A DNA stretch of 64,000 nt from Rhodospirillales bacterium. GTDB lineage: Bacteria > Pseudomonadota > Alphaproteobacteria > Rhodospirillales > Shumkoniaceae. Where the stretch lies: contig JAHDSF010000012.1 in assembly GCA_018432935.1 (NCBI GenBank), forward strand, positions 62,001 to 126,000, in the 5' to 3' direction. Below the pieces are notes generated by a model. It worked only from the letters and a program-made list of their open reading frames with translations. It was not told where the DNA came from and made no database searches. Both the position numbers and the translations under genes were made by a program. This document shows positions 26,438-34,470 of this stretch, piece by piece (the first letter of the stretch is position 1; every line of letters begins with the position of its first letter).

Positions 26438-29029
26438 TCAAGCCACCGCGTCAGTCTTCGCCTCGATCCAGACGCTGCGCTCGGGCGGGAAGAGAACGCG
26501 GACCGTCGTGCCCTTGCCGGGAGCGCTGGCCAGCGTCAGCGAGCCCCCGTGCGCCCGGGCGAGGCGGGCGCTAAGCGGCAGCCCGAGCCCGACCCCGTTG
26601 AACTTGCGCGACAACGAGCCGTCGGCCTGGCCGAACGCGCTCATCACCAGCTTCATCTTCTCCGCGGCAATGCCGATCCCGGTGTCGCTCACCTCGAAGA
26701 TAAACCCTCCCTCGGCGCTGAGGCTCGCCGACAGCGTCACCCGGCCGCCTTCCGGAGTGAACTTGACGGCATTGGAAAGCAGGTTGAGGAGGATCTGCTT
26801 GACCCGCCTTTCGTCGGCGCGCAGCGCCGGCAGCGTCGAGGCGGCGTCGATCTCGAACGCGATCTCTTTGTCGCCGGCCCGGCCTTCCGCCAGCCGGCGA
26901 CACGAGCGCAGCATGTGGCGGACGTCGAGCCTGGTCTCCTCGAGCGACGTGCTGCCGGTCTCCAGCCGCGAGACATCGAGGATATCGTTGATGATGGCCA
27001 GCAGGTGCTTGCCGGCGTCGTTGATGTCGCGCGCGTACTCGAGATAGCTGCTGTGCCCGATCGGTCCGAACAGCTGTGCCGCCAGGATATCGGAGAAGCC
27101 GATGATCGAGTTCAGCGGCGTGCGCAGCTCGTGGCTGACGTTGGCGAGGAATTCCGTCTTCGCCTGGTTGGCGCAGGCGGCCACCTCCTCGGCCCGGCGG
27201 CGTTCGGCCACTTCGGCCTGGAGCTCGCGGGTGCGCTGCGCGACCCGTTGCTCGAGGAGCTCGTTGGCCTCCTGCAGCGCCTTTTCCGCGTACTCGCGCT
27301 CGAGGATCTCGCTCTCCATCTCCCGGGTCCGTTCCGAGACCCTGACCTCCAGCTCGTCGTGGGCGTTGCGCAAGGCGTCCCTGGCATGCCGAAGCTCGGT
27401 GATGTCGCGGATGATGACAAGGTAGTGGGGCTGGTTGTCGATGTCGGCGACCGCGGCATGAAGCAGGCCGGTGCGGGCCGCGCCGGCGCGGGTCAGCAGG
27501 CCGAGCTCGCGGTTCCGCGCCGCCCCGTTGCCATGCAGATAGCGCTCCAGCGCCTCCCATTCGTGGGGGTCACACCATAACCCGAGCTCGCCAATGGCGC
27601 GGCCGATGCATTCTCCCGCCGACCAGCCGGAGAGCGCCTGGAACCCCGGATTGGCGTCGACGATCACGCCGTCCCGCGCCCTGACCAGAAGGATGCCGTC
27701 GGGGCTGAGATCGAAGGATGCCCGGGCCCGCTCGGTGCTCTCATGCAACGCGCGCTCCGAGTTGCGCTGCTCGGTCACGTCCGTCACCAGGCATTCGAAG
27801 CGCGAGGCGCTGCCGTCCGGAGCGCGCTGAATGTGAACGCTGCTTCCCATGATCCGGCTGCCGTAGGCGTCGCCGAGACGGAACTCGAGATGGAAGTCGT
27901 CGGGCCCTTCGACTGCGTGCCTCTCGAGGGTTGCGACCACCCGCGCGCCGTCGACGGGGTTCAGCAGGTCGGGCAGCGAAACCCTGCCGTCGAGCACCGC
28001 CTGGCGGTCGATTCCCAGCCGTTCGGCGGTCCGCGAAATGTACTCGCAAGGGAAGCCCGGTTCGAACCGATGCAGACAGGCGATCACGGGGCTGCGGTTG
28101 ATCATATCCTCCAGCAGCTTCGTCTGCTCGGCCTCCGCGGCCAGCTCGCGGGTTTTGCGGCCCACCTGGCGCCGCAGCCCCCACGACCAGGCGGCCCCGG
28201 CGATCAGCAGCAGCAGCAGCGCCCCGAACGCCGACATCACCAGCGGACGGTGCCGGACCGGTTCCTCCTGCAAGGCGGTGTGGTTCCACCGGTTCTGAAT
28301 GGCATCGTAGGCGCCGCTTGCCTTGATCGAGGCAAGCGCATCGTCGAGGCGCCTGGCCAAATCGCCCCTCCCGCGCGGGACGGCGAAGGCCATCGAGCTC
28401 ACGAACGCGTCCTGCCCTAGCGACGCCACCGTGGTTATGTCCTCGTCGCGGGCCACATGCGTCGCGATCAGGCGCGGCAGCACGGCCGCGTCGAAGCGCG
28501 AGGAGGCTACCCCCCGCAGGGCATCGGCGACGCTGCCGGTGGCCTGCACGTGAACGTGCGGCCAGGTATCGCGGATGTAGGTGTGGGCGAGGCTCCCATC
28601 GAGGACCGCGACCCGCCGGGCCTTGAGATCTGCCTGCCCCGTGATGCCGGAATCGCTGCGTACGAACACGGCAAAGGGGAAGACGGCGAACGGCGCCGTG
28701 AAGTCGAAGCCGCGCCGCCGCTCGGGAGTCGGGACGAGGCCCGCCACGATGTCGGCGCCCTCAGCATCGCCAGGGCTGCGGATCTCCCGCCAAGGCATCA
28801 CCCGGTAACGGAATCTGAGCCCGCTGGCGTCGGCCATCTCCTCCATCAGGTCGACGACCAGCCCGCGCGGGCCTCCGGAGTGGTCGAGGAAGATGAATGG
28901 CGAGGTAGCGTTGCTGACGACCGTATAGGTCGGCGGGTCCGCCGCAATGGCCATCGGTGCGAAGCCCAGAAGGGCTCCGATCAGGAGGACAGCTGATACA
29001 GGTCTACGCACCTTTCGTCGGATTGCCAT
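26438..29029 (-). CDS. BvgS-like transmembrane sensor histidine kinase
   Basis: An 863-residue sensor. Residues 1-29 are a signal peptide (ending in AIAA); 35-260 form a periplasmic SBP_bac_3 (Venus-flytrap) ligand domain; about 265-290 is one membrane segment followed by WGLRRQV; two PAS domains follow (about 300-430 and 445-570), then a long coiled coil, HisKA with SHELRTPLNSIIGFSD (His near 633) and HATPase with LLSNAVKFT, DTGIGI and GVGLGLPLS. No receiver or Hpt domain is present, unlike BvgS itself. It likely senses an amino acid-like solute. ATG 29029 with GAGGA supports the start. The M20 peptidase gene lies 52 bases upstream on the same strand, so the two may be linked. Confidence 0.88.
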   Translation of the reverse strand: MAIRRKVRRPVSAVLLIGALLGFAPMAIAADPPTYTVVSNATSPFIFLDHSGGPRGLVVDLMEEMADASGLRFRYRVMPWREIRSPGDAEGADIVAGLVPTPERRRGFDFTAPFAVFPFAVFVRSDSGITGQADLKARRVAVLDGSLAHTYIRDTWPHVHVQATGSVADALRGVASSRFDAAVLPRLIATHVARDEDITTVASLGQDAFVSSMAFAVPRGRGDLARRLDDALASIKASGAYDAIQNRWNHTALQEEPVRHRPLVMSAFGALLLLLIAGAAWSWGLRRQVGRKTRELAAEAEQTKLLEDMINRSPVIACLHRFEPGFPCEYISRTAERLGIDRQAVLDGRVSLPDLLNPVDGARVVATLERHAVEGPDDFHLEFRLGDAYGSRIMGSSVHIQRAPDGSASRFECLVTDVTEQRNSERALHESTERARASFDLSPDGILLVRARDGVIVDANPGFQALSGWSAGECIGRAIGELGLWCDPHEWEALERYLHGNGAARNRELGLLTRAGAARTGLLHAAVADIDNQPHYLVIIRDITELRHARDALRNAHDELEVRVSERTREMESEILEREYAEKALQEANELLEQRVAQRTRELQAEVAERRRAEEVAACANQAKTEFLANVSHELRTPLNSIIGFSDILAAQLFGPIGHSSYLEYARDINDAGKHLLAIINDILDVSRLETGSTSLEETRLDVRHMLRSCRRLAEGRAGDKEIAFEIDAASTLPALRADERRVKQILLNLLSNAVKFTPEGGRVTLSASLSAEGGFIFEVSDTGIGIAAEKMKLVMSAFGQADGSLSRKFNGVGLGLPLSARLARAHGGSLTLASAPGKGTTVRVLFPPERSVWIEAKTDAVA

Positions 29030-29081
29030 GGTCCTCGCTGCGGTCGCGGCGGGGCGGATACCATCCGCCCCGCCGGAATGG

Positions 29082-30209
29082 TCAGGCGAGCGTCTCGAGC
29101 AGGCGGTACATGAGCCTGGCACGCGGGGTGACGCTTGTCAGATCGATGTGCTCGTGGTCGGTGTGGGCGCCCTCGCCGACGACGCCGAGGCCGTCGACGG
29201 TGGCAACGATGGGAGCCGTGAAGTTGCCGTCCGAGGCACCGCCGCCCTTCCCCGGTTCGAGCGCGAAGCCGATCTCCTCGGCCAGGGTGCGGATTTGCTC
29301 GGCGAGCGCCAGCGTGGCCAGGGTGGTCTCGAACGGGGGCCGCATGGCACCGCCCTCGACGGTAATAGCGACCTCGGAATCGTGGGCCGTCAGTCCCCGC
29401 ACCTTGGCGATGTACTCGTCGGCAATGGCCTTGGTCGGCACCCTCATGTCGACCAGCATGCGCGCCTCCTCGGGAACCACGTTGGCCCGCGTGCCGCCGG
29501 CCACCACCCCGACATTGACGGTCAGGTCGAGTCCGTAGTCGGTCATGCTTTCCAGTTTCAGGATCTGGTGCGCCATTTCCTTGACGGCGCTGTGTCCGTC
29601 CCGGTGGTTGGCGCCGGAATGGGCGGCCACGCCACGCAGGGTAATGGTGAACCGCGCCGTGCCCTTGCGGGCGATGACCACCTTGCCGAGCTGCGTCGAG
29701 GGCTCGGCGAGCAGTACGTACTTCTGCTTGCGGGCCTCGGCCTCGATCAGCGGCCGCGAGGTCACGCTCGAGATTTCCTCGTCGGGATTGAAGAAGAAGG
29801 TGATCGGCAACGGCGTGGTACGGCCCGTCCGGTGCAGCTCGCGGTAGGCGTGGAAGGCGAGATAGGCGCCGCCTTTCATGTCGAAGATGCCGGGCCCGTA
29901 GGCCTTGTCGCCCTCGATGCGGAAGGGCAGGCGCTCCAGCATGCCGATCGGGTGCACGGTGTCGAGATGGCTCAGCACCAGGATGCCCGGACCGTCACCA
30001 CCCCACGGCGAGCGCACCTTCAGGCAGTCGCCGTAGCCGGTGGGTCCCGGAATGCGCTCGGTGATCGCACCCTCGGCCGCGAATTCGGACTGCACCCGGG
30101 TCATCATCCGGTTGACGGCCTCGGGGTCGCTGGACGGCGATTCGATCTCGATCCAGGGCCTCAGCCCCTCCAGGATGGCGGCGGTATCGAAACACGGCTC
30201 GGCGGTCAT
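29082..30209 (-). CDS. M20 family metallopeptidase (carboxypeptidase G2-like)
   Basis: A 375-residue co-catalytic zinc peptidase. Metal-site motifs are VLSHLDTVHP (His and catalytic Asp), GIFDMKGG (bridging Asp), FNPDEEISS (catalytic Glu and metal Glu), LLAEPS and the C-terminal GEGAHTDHEHI (His). The layout matches glutamate carboxypeptidases such as CPG2, which release C-terminal glutamate from folate or peptide substrates. No signal peptide is visible. Start ATG 30209 with AAGGAA. The product is likely cytoplasmic; the upstream 250 bases hold only its promoter region. Confidence 0.9.
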   Translation of the reverse strand: MTAEPCFDTAAILEGLRPWIEIESPSSDPEAVNRMMTRVQSEFAAEGAITERIPGPTGYGDCLKVRSPWGGDGPGILVLSHLDTVHPIGMLERLPFRIEGDKAYGPGIFDMKGGAYLAFHAYRELHRTGRTTPLPITFFFNPDEEISSVTSRPLIEAEARKQKYVLLAEPSTQLGKVVIARKGTARFTITLRGVAAHSGANHRDGHSAVKEMAHQILKLESMTDYGLDLTVNVGVVAGGTRANVVPEEARMLVDMRVPTKAIADEYIAKVRGLTAHDSEVAITVEGGAMRPPFETTLATLALAEQIRTLAEEIGFALEPGKGGGASDGNFTAPIVATVDGLGVVGEGAHTDHEHIDLTSVTPRARLMYRLLETLA

Positions 30210-30460
30210 GATGGTTCCTTTTTATCCTGCAGCGAAGGCAAGGGAGCCCACCGGCCCCCCGCAACGATCTTAATCAGCGACCACCGCAATGACCATGGCC
30301 CAGCTCGCCCAACTGCCGTAACGAACGGAACAAACGATACATCTCTCCCCTTGTTTTTACAAGAGATGCGACTGTTACGCCCGCCAGCGATCGGACGGGC
30401 CTGGGGCTCGATGGATGACAAGCTGATCCAGCGGCTGTGAACTGCTCTCGGGCGCCCGGC

Positions 30461-31414
30461 TCACTCCTGAATCCGCTCGCGGTCATGCGGGGCCGAGGGG
30501 TCGATCTCCGGGCCGACCGGCACGATGGCGGTCGGGTTGATGGTGCGATGGCTGCCGTAGTAGTGGCGCTTGATCTGGTCGAGCTTCACGGTCTCTGCGA
30601 CGCCTGGCTGCTGGTACAGATCCCGCGTGTAGGCCCACAGGTTGGGATAGTCGACCAGCCGGCGGACGTTGCACTTGAAGTGGCCGTGATAGACGGCATC
30701 GAAGCGAATCAGGGTCGTGAACAGCCGCCAGTCCGCCTCCGTCAGACGGCCGCCGACCAGCCAGCGGTGGCGCCGCAGGTGCTCCTCGAGGCCGTCGAGG
30801 GTGTCGAACAGCGCCCGGACCGCCTCCTCGTATGCCTCCTGGGTGGTGGCGAATCCCGCCTTGTAGACCCCGTTGTTGACCGGCTCGTAGATGCGCTCGT
30901 TCATCGCGTCGATATCGCGTTGCAGGGGCTTGGGACAGTAATCCCCGGACCTGGCGCCGACCCCGTCGAACGCCGCGTTGAACATGCGGATGATGTCGGC
31001 CGATTCGTTGCTGACTATGGTCTGGCGCCGGATGTCCCACAGTACCGGCGTGCTGGCCCGGCCGCTGACCTGCGGGTCGGCCTTGCGGTAGACTTCGTAA
31101 AGCCGCCGCGCCCCGTTGACGGGGTCGGCCCCCTCGGCGATCGTCCAGCCCTCCTCCAGCATCAGCGGTTCGACGGCGGTGACCGGGATCATGGCTTCGA
31201 GGCCCTTGAGGACGCGGAAGATCAGCGTCCGGTGAGCCCATGGGCAGGCATACGAAACGTAAAGGTGGTAGCGCCCCGGCTCGGCCTTGAAGCCCGAGCT
31301 GCCGTCGGCCGTGATCCAGTTGCGGAACCGGCTTTCCTCGCGCCGGAACCGGCCGCCGCTGGACGCGGTATCGTACCAGCGGTCCTGCCATTCGCCGTCG
31401 ACGAGCACGCCCAT
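30461..31414 (-). CDS. yqjG: Glutathionyl-hydroquinone reductase
   Basis: A 317-residue Xi-class glutathione transferase. The catalytic motif SYACPWAHRT (Cys57) is the hallmark, with STPVLWD, SNESADIIRMFN, and a helical C-terminal domain containing LFTTLIRFDAVYHGHFKCN and YPNLWAYTRDLYQ. It reduces glutathionyl-hydroquinones formed during quinone detoxification. The GGGGAG ribosome site lies inside the end of a short upstream reading frame whose stop is 1 base before the ATG, a sign of translational coupling. wrbA lies upstream on the same strand, so the two quinone-related genes may form a unit. Confidence 0.93.
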   Translation of the reverse strand: MGVLVDGEWQDRWYDTASSGGRFRREESRFRNWITADGSSGFKAEPGRYHLYVSYACPWAHRTLIFRVLKGLEAMIPVTAVEPLMLEEGWTIAEGADPVNGARRLYEVYRKADPQVSGRASTPVLWDIRRQTIVSNESADIIRMFNAAFDGVGARSGDYCPKPLQRDIDAMNERIYEPVNNGVYKAGFATTQEAYEEAVRALFDTLDGLEEHLRRHRWLVGGRLTEADWRLFTTLIRFDAVYHGHFKCNVRRLVDYPNLWAYTRDLYQQPGVAETVKLDQIKRHYYGSHRTINPTAIVPVGPEIDPSAPHDRERIQE

Positions 31415-31415
31415 C

Positions 31416-31526
31416 TCAGGCTCCCCGCGTGGCCGGAATCGGGGTGACGCGGCGGTTCCGGCCGGGGACCTGTGCGCCCGGCGCCTCTCCCACGATCAAC
31501 CCGCAGCAGCGAAACCTCGTCATCAT
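31416..31526 (-). CDS. Candidate 36-residue leader peptide with Cys-Cys
   Basis: A short reading frame from ATG 31526 (a second ATG follows directly) to a TGA at 31416-31418. It begins MMTRFRCCGLIVGEAPGAQ, so consecutive Cys codons occur at positions 7-8. An AAGGAG ribosome site precedes the start at good distance, better than that of many real genes here, and the stop is separated from the yqjG ATG by one base. It could be a leader peptide coupling cysteine or glutathione status to yqjG translation. No attenuator hairpin was resolved by eye. Confidence 0.45.
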   Translation of the reverse strand: MMTRFRCCGLIVGEAPGAQVPGRNRRVTPIPATRGA

Positions 31527-31636
31527 GCATGCTCCTTGCTCTTCTGTCCCTGCAGGAACATCTGGGAAGGCGGCCCGGTTCGACAATCGCCGGGTCGGAC
31601 ACAAGACGGTCCGTACGGAGAAACGTCGACCTGGGA

Positions 31637-32263
31637 CTAACGTGCGGAAGCGTTCGGGCCGCCGCGCGAGGGCGTCATCGCGTAGGCGCCGGCCAGCAGT
31701 TCGGCGACGTAGCGGCCCTGTCGCCGGGCGATGGCCCGCTCAACCTCGCTCGGGCCCTGGCGACCCCGCACACCGACGATGGTGCCTGCCCCGTACGGCG
31801 AGCCGCCATGCACCTCGCCAAGGTCCAGCAGCTCGGGACAGTCGTAGGGCACGCCGGCGATCACCATGCCGTAGTGCAGCAGCGTGGTGTGGATGCTGGC
31901 GATGGTGGATTCCTGCCCGCCATGCTGAGTCGAGGTGCTGACGAAGGCCCCTCCCACCTTGCCGATCATCGCGCCGGTCTTCCACAGCCCGGTGGTGAGA
32001 TCGAGGAACGCCCGCATCGAGGCCGCCATGTTGCCGAAATGGCTGGGGGTACCGATCAGAAGCGCGTCATAGAGCGCGAGCTCCTCGGGAAGCGCAATCG
32101 GGACGTCGCTGCGCTGGCGCCTCTCGCGCACCGGATCGAGGTCGGGAACACGCCGCAACACCGCCTCGACTCCGGCGACCTCCCCCGCCGCCGCAGCGAT
32201 GACCCGCGCCAGCGCCTCGATGTTGCCGGCAGCCGTGTAGAAGAGCACCAGAACCCGTCGCAT
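31637..32263 (-). CDS. wrbA: NAD(P)H:quinone oxidoreductase, WrbA type
   Basis: A 208-residue flavodoxin-fold protein: FMN phosphate loop VLFYTAAGNIEALA (residues about 5-18), GTPSHFGNMAASMRAFLD, and FVSTSTQHGGQESTIASIHTTLLHYGM split around residue 115, all diagnostic of WrbA. It reduces quinones by two electrons, avoiding semiquinones. Start ATG 32263 has GGAAGGA upstream. It reads in the same direction as yqjG about 110 bases before the leader frame, giving a quinone-detoxification pair. Confidence 0.92.
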   Translation of the reverse strand: MRRVLVLFYTAAGNIEALARVIAAAAGEVAGVEAVLRRVPDLDPVRERRQRSDVPIALPEELALYDALLIGTPSHFGNMAASMRAFLDLTTGLWKTGAMIGKVGGAFVSTSTQHGGQESTIASIHTTLLHYGMVIAGVPYDCPELLDLGEVHGGSPYGAGTIVGVRGRQGPSEVERAIARRQGRYVAELLAGAYAMTPSRGGPNASAR

Positions 32264-32430
32264 CCGTCCTTCCGATGTTCCGCAAGACCTCCCGGCCGCC
32301 GTCACAAGCAAAGACACCCCGCCGCCGCACCCCGGCAGGACCCTGACTTGGGCGCTGCCCGACCCTTCGCAATTCCACTACCTCGCCGGAGGTCCCCATC
32401 CGAGAGGGTAAGGAACGGCACGGCCGGGCC

Positions 32431-34470
32431 TCAGCGCCCTTCCCGCCACCATCCGGCTCCCATCACCATCAGGATCAGGCCGCTTGCCAGCAGGCCCGGC
32501 GCGAGAGGAAGCCGCGACAGCCCGGTGACGACGTAGCGGTCGTTGCGCTTGAAGCCGATCCACCCCGGCCCCGCCACGTCGCGGTCGGCGTCGACCCGTC
32601 GCAGGCCCGGCAGGCCATCGACGATCCAGTTGATGCCGCCGCCTGCCGCCTGCACCGCGGGGGCCAGCACCTCGGGCGTCGTTCGCGGATCGGCCCATTC
32701 CTGGGGATTGGCGGGCCCTACGGCGGCGAACGCCTGGCGACGCCCGTCGCCGATGCGGTAGAGCCCGGTCTCGCCTAGAGAGAGCTCGACGCGGCCGACG
32801 CCGTTGGCTGCCGGGGTGACGGTGACCGTCTCCCGGGCGCCCGAAGGGGCTACGACCTCGACCTGGGCCGGCTGCTCCGACAGGCTGCGGCGCTCGACCG
32901 CCAGCCGACCGTTGACCACCGACGCCCGCAGCGCCTCCTCTTCCAGCTCCGGCTCCTTGAGCAGCCAGTGGACGAGCCGGCGCATGAACTCGCCGTGCGG
33001 TCCGCCGCCTTCGAGACCGCGCGACCACAGCCAGACGTGGTCGCTGGCGAGCAGGGCAACCCTGCCCTCATCGACCCGAGAGGTGATCAGCAGCGGCTGT
33101 CCGCCAACGCCCTCCATCAGTGTCTCGCCCGTGTTCCCGCGGACGTCGACCTGGCGGAACCAGCGGCCCCAGGGCGGCGGCCCCTGGCGCGGCCCGGCGA
33201 TTGCCGTGGTAACCGGATGGCGGCGGCCGAGGTCGGTGACGCGGGGATAGAAGCCGGTCTCCTCGACGCCCCCGGTGGGGGCGGCCGGAATGATCTCGCC
33301 CAGTGCCGAGTTATAGAGGCTTTCGTAGCCCGCGAACTCGGGCCCCACCGCCAGCAGCAGGGCGCCGCCTTTGCGCACGTAGCGGCGCACGTTCTCGAGA
33401 TAGCTGTTGGAGACGATGTCGCGCAGCTGGTAGCGGTCGAAGACGATAAGGTCGAACTCGTCGAGCTTCTCCTCGAACAGCTCCTGGACCGGGAAGAAGA
33501 TCAGCGACAGCTCGTTGGTCGGCGTCGGATCCTGGCTCGCCATCGTGCGCAGGATCGTGAAATGGATGAGGTCGACCGAGGGGTCCGACTTCAGCAGGTT
33601 TCGCCACACCCGCTCGCCGCCGTGCGGCCGTCCCGAAACCAGCAGCACGCGCAGACGGTCGCGCACCGACTGGATGTGGGCGACGACGCGGTTGTTGCGC
33701 TCGGTGATCTCGCCGGAAAGGGCGGCGACGCCGATCTCGACCACCGCCTCGCCGGGTCTCCGCAGCGGGATTTCCACCTCGTGGCGGCGGCCGACCGCGA
33801 GCCGGCGGGATTCGAGAATCTCGCCATCGAGGCGGACGGTGACTTCGGCGAACGCCTCCTGCCCGGGGCGGTCTTCGATGCGGAACGCCACCCGCGCGCT
33901 GCTGCCGGAGATCCCGTACTCGGGCGCCGCCTCCAGCACGATCCGCCGGTCCTTCTCGTCGTGCTCGCCACTCAGCAGCACGTGGACGGGGCCGCCCAGA
34001 CGCGACGCCGACTCGACGTCGTGGACGCGGCCGTCGGTCAGCAGCACCACGCCGGCCAAGCGGTCTCGCGGCACGTCGGCCAAGGCCCGCTCGGCGGCGC
34101 CGACCAGCCGCGTGCCGTCGCCCTTCGGATCGGGCTCGAGGGCGGCCTCGCGCAGCTCCAGATTCGGCAGCTCACTCAGGCGCTGGCGCAGCTCCGCCGC
34201 CGCCGCCGCGGTACGCTGGCCGCGTTCGCCGATGGTCTGGCTCTCCGAACGGTCTGCCACCACCACCGCGATGTCGGGTTTGGGAAGCCGGGTCTCGCGC
34301 ACGATCATGGGCCCGGCCGCGGCGAACGCCAGCAGCAGCACGCCGAGGGCGCGCGCCAGTCCCCCGCGACCGCCATGCCAGGCGGCAAGCCCGGCCAGGG
34401 CAAGGCCGACGACGGCGAAGCCGATCAACAGCCAAAGCGGGACTTCCGGCGAGAACTGGATCGTAGTCAT
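32431..34470 (-). CDS. Membrane protein with glutamine-amidotransferase-like domain
   Basis: A 679-residue protein with two N-terminal membrane segments (about 12-30 and 36-54), a vWA-like portion (DIAVVVADRSES and GVVLLTDGRVHDVE), a beta-rich middle, a class I glutamine-amidotransferase-like flavodoxin fold (about 290-480, with FDLIVFDRYQLRD and YVRKGGALLLAVGPE), and a C-terminal membrane segment at 650-672. It is the last gene of the four-gene MoxR locus and its ATG overlaps the preceding TGA (ATGA). Such loci are typical of alphaproteobacteria; MoxR proteins act as chaperone-like ATPases, and the membrane partners are thought to be their clients. Function here is inferred. Confidence 0.8.
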   Translation of the reverse strand: MTTIQFSPEVPLWLLIGFAVVGLALAGLAAWHGGRGGLARALGVLLLAFAAAGPMIVRETRLPKPDIAVVVADRSESQTIGERGQRTAAAAAELRQRLSELPNLELREAALEPDPKGDGTRLVGAAERALADVPRDRLAGVVLLTDGRVHDVESASRLGGPVHVLLSGEHDEKDRRIVLEAAPEYGISGSSARVAFRIEDRPGQEAFAEVTVRLDGEILESRRLAVGRRHEVEIPLRRPGEAVVEIGVAALSGEITERNNRVVAHIQSVRDRLRVLLVSGRPHGGERVWRNLLKSDPSVDLIHFTILRTMASQDPTPTNELSLIFFPVQELFEEKLDEFDLIVFDRYQLRDIVSNSYLENVRRYVRKGGALLLAVGPEFAGYESLYNSALGEIIPAAPTGGVEETGFYPRVTDLGRRHPVTTAIAGPRQGPPPWGRWFRQVDVRGNTGETLMEGVGGQPLLITSRVDEGRVALLASDHVWLWSRGLEGGGPHGEFMRRLVHWLLKEPELEEEALRASVVNGRLAVERRSLSEQPAQVEVVAPSGARETVTVTPAANGVGRVELSLGETGLYRIGDGRRQAFAAVGPANPQEWADPRTTPEVLAPAVQAAGGGINWIVDGLPGLRRVDADRDVAGPGWIGFKRNDRYVVTGLSRLPLAPGLLASGLILMVMGAGWWREGR

